From a virus: DNA of 22,154 bases. The stretch spans positions 1 to 22,154 of IMG/VR virus record IMGVR_UViG_3300047629_000005; one strand, given 5' to 3'. Made by a program: the position numbers and the translations under genes. This document shows, piece after piece, positions 6,519-12,016 of this stretch. The notes under the pieces are model-generated. The model made no database searches. It saw only the letters and a program-made list of their open reading frames with translations, and was not told where the DNA came from. How positions within the stretch are numbered: position 1 is the stretch's first letter; the number at the start of each line of letters is the position of its first letter.

Positions 6519-8461
6519 ACGAAGCTCTAAGCCTTTCCAAATCTATCGAGCTTAAGCCTTACGTTCCACGTAAGCCTATTTTTATTGAGTACATGAGCGA
6601 TGAAGAAATTGCATTCGGCAAAGGTGGAGTGCTCATTCTCGATACCGAAACATATATAAACTATTTTCTGCTTCAATTCCTCGATATCAAGACTGGTAAG
6701 ATAATTAAATTTGAATGTAGGCAAGATGAAGATATCTATTTTAATGAGAAAAAACTAAAATGGATAATGTACAATTATCATACGATAGGCTTTAACTCGA
6801 TTAAATATGATCTTTGTCTAATTTGGTTTGCAATTCTTTATCAAAACAACGAGCTTATCAAAAAGCTATCTGATGAAATCATTTTTTCAAATACTTGGCC
6901 AAAACAATTAGAGCACGATTTTAGTTTTAAGATTGAACAAACTTCTCATATTGATCTTATTGAAGTATGTCCGTTGCGAGGATCGCTTAAGCTCTATGGA
7001 GCACGGCTACATGCAAAACGTATTCAAGACTTGCCTTTCAACGTTATGCGAACATTGGATAGCTGGCAATTTCCTATTGTGGCTGATTATAATATTAGTG
7101 ATTTGCTGGCCACTCAAATACTTTTCAATAATTTAACAGAACAGCTTCAATTACGTTTTGATTTAACAAAAGAATACAAACAAGACTTAATGAGTAAATC
7201 AGATGCTCAAATTGCTGAAGCTGTTATATCTAGTGAGATTAAGCGTCTTACTGGTAAATGGCCGCAAAAGCCTAAAATTACTTCCGACATTCATTTCAAT
7301 TATAAAGCTCCTGAATTTATTAAGTTCAAAACTCCATTAATGCAGAGAATTTTAGAAAAAGTATGTTCATATAAATATAGTCTCCTCGAAAGTGGGAGAC
7401 TTGATAAAAGTGAAATCGAAAATATTAATATTCAAATCGGTGCAAATATTTATCGTATGGGTAGCGGAGGATTGCATTCCTCTGAAAAATGCATAGGAAT
7501 AAAGGCAACAAATGAATATAGGCTTTTGGATAGAGATGTTGCTAGCTATTATCCTGCTATTGTGCTTAATTGCGGGCTTTTTCCTAGTCATGTTGGAGAG
7601 ATTTTTTTACAAGTATACAGAAGCTTGGTTGAAAGACGAATTTCCGCAAAACGAGCAAAAAATATAGCTATCTCAGAATGTCTTAAAATTTGTATCAATG
7701 GAACATTCGGTAAAACAGGTTCCCCTTATTCAGTTCTGTATGCTCCAGAAATGATGATACAAATTACCGTTACTGGACAACTTGCTTTATTAATGCTAAT
7801 CGAACAACTGGAGCTACAAAATATTCAAGTTGTTAGTGCTAATACCGACGGAATTCTTACATATTGCCACGTATCAAAAGTAGAACAATATTTAGATATT
7901 ATTAAAAAATGGGAAGATAATACAGGCTTTGTAACAGAAGAAACAGAATATGACGCAATTTACTCGCGAGATGTTAACGCTTACATTGCTATTAAAAAAA
8001 ATGGCAAAGGTATCAAAGGTAAAAACCTCTATTATGATCCTTGGCGAGGTAAGACCGCTAGAGATGGATATTGGAGATTTCAAAAAAATCCATCAACACA
8101 AATTTGTATTGAAGCCTGCGAACGATTTATAATAGAAAAAATCTCAATCGAGCAAACCATAAAAGAAAGTAAAGATATAACTAAATTTGTAGCTGTAAAA
8201 AATGTCAACGGAGGTGCCCACAAAGAAGGTAACTATCTTGGTAAAGTAATACGATGGTATTATGCCAAAAATCAATTTGGAACTATAAATTATATAACTT
8301 CTGGTAATAAAGTTCCTGATAGCGAGGGAGCTAAGCCTTGTATGGATTTACCGGATGAATTTCCAGACGATATTGATTATAATTGGTATGTAAAAAGAAG
8401 TGTTGACATGCTATATGATATGGGATACTATAGGAGGCAAGAGCAGATTAAATTTTTTTAG
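6515..8461 (+). CDS. Family B DNA polymerase with 3'-5' exonuclease
   Basis: The phage replicative DNA polymerase, 648 residues. The N-terminal proofreading domain has ExoI D43-x-E45 (ILDTET), ExoII N94...D99 (GFNSIKYD) and ExoIII Y192-x3-D196. The polymerase domain has motif A D341-x2-S-Y-Y-P (DVASYYPAI), motif B K391...N395-G-x-F-G (KICINGTFGKTG) and motif C NTDG with D445. In motif C the usual first Asp is Asn, a form I associate with short phage family B enzymes; the catalytic D341 and D445 remain. There is no obvious terminal-protein region, so priming is undefined. It is coupled to the preceding gene by ATGA. It ends in a run of T and A bases that also leads into the next gene's ribosome site. 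Confidence 0.9.
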   Translation: MNEALSLSKSIELKPYVPRKPIFIEYMSDEEIAFGKGGVLILDTETYINYFLLQFLDIKTGKIIKFECRQDEDIYFNEKKLKWIMYNYHTIGFNSIKYDLCLIWFAILYQNNELIKKLSDEIIFSNTWPKQLEHDFSFKIEQTSHIDLIEVCPLRGSLKLYGARLHAKRIQDLPFNVMRTLDSWQFPIVADYNISDLLATQILFNNLTEQLQLRFDLTKEYKQDLMSKSDAQIAEAVISSEIKRLTGKWPQKPKITSDIHFNYKAPEFIKFKTPLMQRILEKVCSYKYSLLESGRLDKSEIENINIQIGANIYRMGSGGLHSSEKCIGIKATNEYRLLDRDVASYYPAIVLNCGLFPSHVGEIFLQVYRSLVERRISAKRAKNIAISECLKICINGTFGKTGSPYSVLYAPEMMIQITVTGQLALLMLIEQLELQNIQVVSANTDGILTYCHVSKVEQYLDIIKKWEDNTGFVTEETEYDAIYSRDVNAYIAIKKNGKGIKGKNLYYDPWRGKTARDGYWRFQKNPSTQICIEACERFIIEKISIEQTIKESKDITKFVAVKNVNGGAHKEGNYLGKVIRWYYAKNQFGTINYITSGNKVPDSEGAKPCMDLPDEFPDDIDYNWYVKRSVDMLYDMGYYRRQEQIKFF

Positions 8462-8471
8462 GAAACATAAA

Positions 8472-8579
8472 ATGATCAATCTTTTATGGATTATTCCTGG
8501 ATTTGTTGCAATATTTTTGATTGTATCTATAATTGTAGGTTATTCTAATTCGGAAAGCTTTAAAGATAATGCTTGGTAA
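8472..8579 (+). CDS. 35-residue single-span membrane peptide
   Basis: MINLLWIIPGFVAIFLIV begins a frame with one strong hydrophobic helix (about residues 3-26) and a short polar tail (SNSESFKDNAW). AGGAA at 8460-8464 lies seven bases before the ATG, and the gene follows the polymerase stop by ten bases. Small one-span peptides like this occur in phages as inhibitors of host envelope functions, holins or superinfection factors, but nothing here tells which. The good ribosome site and the fit between stop codons make translation likely. Confidence 0.5.
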   Translation: MINLLWIIPGFVAIFLIVSIIVGYSNSESFKDNAW

Positions 8580-8605
8580 GTTGCATTAATGGAGGATGAA
8601 CGAGG

Positions 8606-8815
8606 ATGAGAGAAAAAGAGAAATCCAGAAAAGGAAAATATCGAGGCGAGTTGCGGTCCCGTTTCAACATCCTCGAACAGTGGGACGGTAAGAAGTGGAG
8701 AGAGCCGCCAGAAGTAGGCGTTTATGGCGGTGCGGTCACAAAAATAAACTTTTCTGTCGAAAATTCGCTACTCGATTGCGGCGACGCAGTAGATAGAGCG
8801 TTTCGTCCGCGTTAA
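8606..8815 (+). CDS. Small basic protein in a G+C-rich segment, unknown
   Basis: A 69-residue basic protein starting MREKEKSRKGKYRGELRSRF, with a tryptophan-containing middle (LEQWDGKKWREPPEV) and an Arg-rich end. It is not recognised. GGAGG at 8591-8595 lies ten bases upstream, and the leader has an imperfect tandem GAGGATGA repeat giving a second ATG at 8596 in another frame (31 codons only). The base composition is about half G+C by hand count, against about one third in the polymerase gene, which suggests a recent arrival or a different constraint. It is the last rightward gene before the convergent junction. It could also be a chance frame inside a noncoding control region. Confidence 0.45.
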   Translation: MREKEKSRKGKYRGELRSRFNILEQWDGKKWREPPEVGVYGGAVTKINFSVENSLLDCGDAVDRAFRPR

Positions 8816-8831
8816 CGTGTCGAAAATGCAA

Positions 8832-8911
8832 TGTAGAGCCACGGCATTACCCGTTTGGCTCTACAAAGGCCGGTGCAAAGCACCCGTACCACTCCCTTTC
8901 GGGAGGCTTTT
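8832..8911. terminator. Triple-hairpin convergent terminator region or small structured RNA
   Basis: Three hairpins follow one another. The first is a perfect 10-bp stem, TGTAGAGCCA (8832-8841) with TGGCTCTACA (8856-8865). Its 14-base loop can form three more pairs (CGG with CCG). The second is GGTGC-AAA-GCACC (8872-8884). The third is CTCCC-TTTC-GGGAG (8892-8905), then GCTTTT (8906-8911). On the rightward strand the last hairpin and T run fit a rho-independent terminator. On the leftward strand the third hairpin has a GAAA loop, and the first is followed by TTGCATTTT. The region lies between the last rightward gene and the last leftward gene, so stopping both transcripts is the simplest role; a discrete noncoding RNA is the alternative. 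Confidence 0.55.
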
Positions 8912-9287
8912 AGGCCCCACCAGGAGCCACATAACAGTAAACTTGTCCAGCACTACCAATAAATATAATTCCGTGCCCTGTAGGATTACCCTTATCCCAT
9001 TTCATTTTAATATTAGGAACGTCAATTTTAGTTCCATTTGTAATTATATTTTTACCATCTGTTATAATTGCAATGTAATGATCGCCATTAACTTCAAATG
9101 TATCTGCCTCAAATGCATCAGCTTCACCGCAGCATGACATATACGGATTATCAGGTTGCATTAAAGATTGAAACCATTCGCGTATAGCAATAGGCTTATC
9201 GGACCACGAAGGCGAAGCGCGACCAAAAGCAATTTTAACTTCAATAATCAAAGCTATTAAAGATAATACAATTATAAGTTTGCGCAT
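8910..9287 (-). CDS. Secreted conserved protein with paired cysteines, unknown
   Basis: A 125-residue protein with an N-terminal signal peptide (MRKLIIVLSLIALIIEVKIA, likely cut near AFG-RA), so it should act in the periplasm or beyond. The mature part has C52-C53 (SCCGEADAF), a beta segment (HYIAIITDGKN), GNPTGH and a C118 near the end (GQVYCYVAPGG); the cysteines may form a disulfide. I associate this arrangement with secreted proteins of unknown function in Rhizobiales and their phages, from memory only. It is the last leftward gene; its stop lies in the junction hairpin region. Its ATG overlaps the preceding stop by one base, so it is coupled to the NlpC/P60-like gene and may share its envelope target. 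Confidence 0.65.
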   Translation of the reverse strand: MRKLIIVLSLIALIIEVKIAFGRASPSWSDKPIAIREWFQSLMQPDNPYMSCCGEADAFEADTFEVNGDHYIAIITDGKNIITNGTKIDVPNIKMKWDKGNPTGHGIIFIGSAGQVYCYVAPGGA

Positions 9288-9616
9288 TATAGCATCCTAA
9301 AAGCTATAGCTCCTGTAACCGATCTTTCACGCTCGCGCACCATATGACCATCATTGCCGCTTTTAACGATCCAACCGCCATCAGAAGCTTTTCCGGTTAT
9401 ATATCCGACATGATGCGACCAAACGACTATAGCGCCAACTTGCGGAGACACGGCGCGACCCACATTAACCCAATTGCGAGCAAGATTAAGCTCCGATCCA
9501 CCAGCACCAGGGAACCATTGACGCATTTGCCAGCCACACCATGCCGAAGGACGATTATCGTGCGCTTCTACAGAAGTAGAAATTAAAGCAAGTGATAATA
9601 AAATCAATTTATTCAT
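9287..9616 (-). CDS. Secreted NlpC/P60-like (CHAP-like) protein
   Basis: A 109-residue protein with a signal peptide (MNKLILLSLALISTSVEA, cut before HDNRP). The mature domain is a compact papain-like fold by pattern: C27 in AWCGWQMRQW, a central NLARNWVNVG, then VGAIVVWSHHVGYITG with H68/H69, and a polar residue after a strand (IVKSGND). This C-then-H order with the VGAIVVW-HHVG strand is typical of NlpC/P60 and CHAP peptidoglycan amidases/endopeptidases. It would reach the periplasm by Sec export and could cleave peptidoglycan peptides. It is separate from the GH24 endolysin encoded 1.5 kb upstream in the same transcription direction. It overlaps the coiled-coil gene by ATGA (9613-9616). Related small proteins without proven activity exist, so the enzyme role is inferred. 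Confidence 0.6.
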   Translation of the reverse strand: MNKLILLSLALISTSVEAHDNRPSAWCGWQMRQWFPGAGGSELNLARNWVNVGRAVSPQVGAIVVWSHHVGYITGKASDGGWIVKSGNDGHMVRERERSVTGAIAFRML

Positions 9617-10110
9617 GCTTTTGTTTTCCTCACTGGATATTCTGTAGGCAATGTACCATCTTTAGCCGCATTTCTTAATTCAATATTCCATATTCTATCA
9701 TAAGCTTGTTTAAGTCCGTCGCCTATACTCTTAGCTATTTCTGCAAACCTTTCATCATCATGTCTACCATGATATTCATACTTTTCATTTAATGTATCAA
9801 AACATTTAGTTATTAAAGCGTCTGTTTTGCTCAATTCTCTTTGTAAGATAGCTGCCCATTCGTGTCTATTTTGTTTATCTTGTTCGTCAACATAAAGCCT
9901 TAATTTATGTAATTCTTCTGTAATTTTAAAATTTGCTATATTAATAGCAGCATTTGCTTTAACAGTTGATAAATCAATTGAGCTATCAATAGATTGATCT
10001 CGTTTGCCAAATCTCCAACCTATAGATAATAAGCCAAGAACGGCCGTCACAATTCCGCTTAAAGCACCTGTAATAATTTCTACCCATAATGGATTTTGGT
10101 CTTGTATCAC
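9613..10110 (-). CDS. Membrane-anchored coiled-coil protein (possible spanin-like or lysis accessory)
   Basis: A 165-residue protein starting with GTG. One membrane helix (about residues 9-32, WVEIITGALSGIVTAVLGLL) is followed by a basic stop-transfer (RFGKRD) and a long charged helical stretch (about 40-150) likely to form a coiled coil. This layout resembles inner-membrane spanins and other phage lysis accessories, but no lipoprotein partner is encoded beside it, so the spanin call is tentative. It follows the terminator after the beta-barrel gene and is coupled by ATGA to the NlpC/P60-like gene. The ribosome site is weak (GGAATTATTAAA before GTG). It must be read by read-through of the terminator or from an unseen promoter. 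Confidence 0.5.
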   Translation of the reverse strand: MIQDQNPLWVEIITGALSGIVTAVLGLLSIGWRFGKRDQSIDSSIDLSTVKANAAINIANFKITEELHKLRLYVDEQDKQNRHEWAAILQRELSKTDALITKCFDTLNEKYEYHGRHDDERFAEIAKSIGDGLKQAYDRIWNIELRNAAKDGTLPTEYPVRKTKA

Positions 10111-10121
10111 TTTAATAATTC

Positions 10122-10153
10122 CAAAGAAAAGGGGATAGTTAATTCTATCCCCT
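10122..10153 (-). terminator. Rho-independent terminator after the outer-membrane protein gene
   Basis: AGGGGATAG (10130-10138) pairs with CTATCCCCT (10145-10153) around a six-base loop. On the minus strand the stem is followed by TTTTCTTT (complement of 10123-10130). It lies just after the beta-barrel gene stop. The other strand also has a T-rich tract (TAATTTTTCTT), so it may work both ways. Confidence 0.85.
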
Positions 10154-10161
10154 AATTTTTC

Positions 10162-10842
10162 TTAGAAACCAAAATGTCTATTGAGAGAAATACCTACCCA
10201 ATTTTCATCTTTCTGAGTAGTCGTAAGACCTGCCGAGCTACCAGCATTACCACCCTGATTGTAAGTATAATGCAGATAATCGGCATTAAGTGTCCAGGAA
10301 GAATGTCCTGTAGCATCAGCAGCAAGCAAAGCCTCAACACCAACACCTGTACCTAACGCAGGCTGGCCGTGTCGCTTTTCTTCATTGACATTAATATAAG
10401 GTGTCATCAATGAATTTAACAACTGCGTTGGAAGGGAAGGTGTAGTTCCTTGAGTTGTAACTGTACCAAAAATACCAGCAAGCGAATATCCAACTCTGAT
10501 ACCGCCACCGTAAGAAGTCTTATCAGCAATGCTATTGCTAACCGAACTTAAAGAAATATCATAATTGACATTTACATATGGAGCAAAATAGATACTGTTA
10601 TTAAAATATTCGTATCCACCCTGCATTCCAATAGCTAAACCATTCTGAGTAAGTCCACTAACTCCAGAACCGATAATGTCGATATTACCACCACCATTAC
10701 CAACTGTCATACCGATAAAACCGCCGATACAGCTAGTGACAGAACAAATAGGAGTAGTAAAAACAGGAGCCTTTAAAGCTAAATTAGCGGCTGAAGCAGA
10801 AGAAGCGAGCAGCATAAGTGCAAATACTGACAATTTACGCAT
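10162..10842 (-). CDS. Outer-membrane beta-barrel protein (Omp25/opacity-like), moron-like
   Basis: A 226-residue exported protein. A signal peptide (MRKLSVFALMLLASSASA, cut before ANLALKAPV) is followed by alternating polar/hydrophobic strands rich in Gly, Asn, Tyr and Thr (GLAIGMQGGYEYF, YFAPYVNVNYDISL, SYGGGIRVGYSLAG). It ends RHFGF, with the C-terminal Phe that outer-membrane barrels use for assembly. The order of strands resembles eight-strand Omp25/opacity proteins of alphaproteobacteria. I chose the start at 10842 because AAGGGGA lies six bases before it; an upstream ATG at 10908 would put 22 residues ahead of the signal peptide. Made in an infected cell or lysogen it would sit in the host outer membrane, perhaps blocking other phages or altering the surface. 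A palindromic promoter region and its own terminator flank it. Confidence 0.75.
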   Translation of the reverse strand: MRKLSVFALMLLASSASAANLALKAPVFTTPICSVTSCIGGFIGMTVGNGGGNIDIIGSGVSGLTQNGLAIGMQGGYEYFNNSIYFAPYVNVNYDISLSSVSNSIADKTSYGGGIRVGYSLAGIFGTVTTQGTTPSLPTQLLNSLMTPYINVNEEKRHGQPALGTGVGVEALLAADATGHSSWTLNADYLHYTYNQGGNAGSSAGLTTTQKDENWVGISLNRHFGF

Positions 10843-10871
10843 GATAAATCCCCTTGATTGATTGCCCACAT

Positions 10872-10916
10872 TTAGGCTTAAGCACTTAAGCATAAAATTC
10901 TGTGTCAAAACCGCAA
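10872..10916 (-). promoter_or_regulatory. Putative promoter with palindromic operator upstream of the beta-barrel gene
   Basis: The region holds GCTTAAG-CA-CTTAAGC (10876-10891), a perfect 7-bp inverted repeat with a two-base centre; the outer bases 10872-10895 extend it to about 10 of 11 pairs. On the minus strand TTGCGG (10916-10911) and TATGCT (10894-10889) are 16 bases apart and could be -35 and -10 elements, so a repressor bound to the palindrome would cover the -10. A second -35-like TTGACA is at 10908-10903 without a good partner. The beta-barrel ATG is about 45 bases downstream. Confidence 0.4.
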
Positions 10917-10930
10917 CAGTAAGGAATTAT

Positions 10931-11170
10931 TTATCCCTGATTTTTGGAACCTGGGGGCGACCAATGCCAGAAGAAATGGACGGCTAAACCTCCAAAAACC
11001 ATACCGTAAATAACTGCGATTAATGGCCATCCCTCGTATAAATCCCAAGTATAACGCGATAGGGTAACTCCACCAGTACCTATAGCAATTCCTTCAAGCA
11101 CTCCGAAAGAAGCCATAACTATCAATAACCAAGCGGACCAGATGGCATACCACTTTGTTTGTTTGTTCAT
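10931..11170 (-). CDS. Two-span small membrane protein (holin or holin-like)
   Basis: A 79-residue protein with two hydrophobic helices (about residues 8-28 and 47-68), a short Ser/Thr/Arg/Trp loop and a tail FFWHWSPPG. I associate this pattern (SAW...LEGIAI...GGLAVHFFWHW) with small membrane proteins next to endolysin genes in phages of alphaproteobacteria. The size and two spans fit a class II holin or antiholin. It overlaps the GH24 endolysin gene by ATGA (11167-11170), a classic holin-endolysin coupling although here it is downstream. A second holin candidate is on the other side of the endolysin, so one of the two could be an antiholin or have another role. Confidence 0.55.
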   Translation of the reverse strand: MNKQTKWYAIWSAWLLIVMASFGVLEGIAIGTGGVTLSRYTWDLYEGWPLIAVIYGMVFGGLAVHFFWHWSPPGSKNQG

Positions 11171-11667
11171 GTTGTCACCGGAGTATGAAATAAATCTTTT
11201 TCAGCTTGTCGCCTTCGATCTAATCCGACTAAAACTCTACCATTAGCTCTATCGTAAAGCATAAAATCTTCATCAGCTAATTGATAATTACCTGAATTTA
11301 ACGCATTCAACAATGAACAATGAGGATGTTCTAACCAACCTAAATTAAATTCAAAATCTACAATTGCATCAAATTGATTTTGATTAAGAGGTACTTTAAC
11401 CAAACGTTTTACATTATTTTCAACAGGTAATAAATCATTAATTAATATTGTATCCGCTTCTTTTTCGGTAATAACTTGCCCTACATAAACTTTCGGTGGA
11501 CCAGCGGAACTTGTATGACCACGACCTATAGTTAAAGTACCTCTTATAGATTGTCCAGGCTTTACGATCTTATCATCATAATCATCGTAAGCCTGTAAAA
11601 TAAGACCTTCGAACTTTTCAGTTAAATTAACACGACTTGAAACACTCATATGCAAATCATCATTCAT
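11167..11667 (-). CDS. Endolysin, GH24 lysozyme (T4-type muramidase)
   Basis: Hydrolyses the glycan backbone of peptidoglycan at lysis. The 166-residue protein has the GH24 catalytic arrangement E20 (EKFEG), D29 (YDDYDD, eight residues after E20) and T46 in TLTIGRGHT. A loop of about 11 residues (KIVKPGQSIRG) sits between D29 and the TIGRGH strand, as in many phage muramidases that are longer here than T4 lysozyme. The C-terminal half has FNLGWLEHPHC and the VGLDRRRQAEKDLF helix that ends the family. There is no signal peptide or SAR anchor, so it needs a holin for release. It is coupled by four-base overlaps to a holin candidate on each side. Confidence 0.9.
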   Translation of the reverse strand: MNDDLHMSVSSRVNLTEKFEGLILQAYDDYDDKIVKPGQSIRGTLTIGRGHTSSAGPPKVYVGQVITEKEADTILINDLLPVENNVKRLVKVPLNQNQFDAIVDFEFNLGWLEHPHCSLLNALNSGNYQLADEDFMLYDRANGRVLVGLDRRRQAEKDLFHTPVTT

Positions 11668-12008
11668 GAAGATTGCACCTTATCACTCGGAGTAGCCTTT
11701 GCTACTTCAGGAGTAGTTATAATCTTACTAACTTCCGGCATAGCTGCAACTGCATTTAATCGAACTTGTGGGGATGCGTTATGTGCAGCCATCCAAGCAG
11801 TATAGATCGGAGTAATAATAGCAATAAGTCCAGCTACACCTTTAGCAACGCTTTCAAGACCAGATATAATCGAATTGATATCTGCGTTAGCATCTACACC
11901 TTGAGAGCTAGTTAAAACTCCGAAAGCTACAGCAACAGTAACTCCACCAGCAGTATAAGAAGCTAAATGCTTACCTGCTGCTTTATATTGATCCCATGTC
12001 CAGTTCAT
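11664..12008 (-). CDS. Holin candidate (Pam3-gp28-like)
   Basis: A 114-residue protein with two hydrophobic segments (about residues 17-34, YTAGGVTVAVAFGVL, and 55-75, AKGVAGLIAIITPIYTAW) separated by a short acidic loop, then a tail with AAMPEVSKIITTPEVAKA. I recall this order of two spans followed by a MP.V..I. motif from putative phage holins (Pam3-gp28 type); I cannot check this here. GAGG six bases before the ATG gives a good ribosome site. It directly precedes the GH24 endolysin in the transcript with an ATGA overlap (11664-11667), which fits the role of opening the inner membrane for it. Confidence 0.6.
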   Translation of the reverse strand: MNWTWDQYKAAGKHLASYTAGGVTVAVAFGVLTSSQGVDANADINSIISGLESVAKGVAGLIAIITPIYTAWMAAHNASPQVRLNAVAAMPEVSKIITTPEVAKATPSDKVQSS

Positions 12009-12016
12009 AACTTACC

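Noticed and set aside
8832-8884. tRNA or tmRNA fragment / attachment site in the junction hairpins
   Set aside because: No T-arm GTTCGA motif, no 3' CCA context and no cloverleaf can be drawn; no integrase is present to suggest an attachment site.
8817-9137. Plus-strand frame of 106 codons across the hairpin region
   Set aside because: It starts at GTG, runs through the hairpins and opposite the secreted-protein gene, and its product looks like random translation of structured DNA.
10903-10908. TTGACA on the minus strand as a consensus -35 box
   Set aside because: No -10-like hexamer lies at 16-18 bases; the TATGCT is only eight bases away. A different pair was therefore proposed with low confidence.
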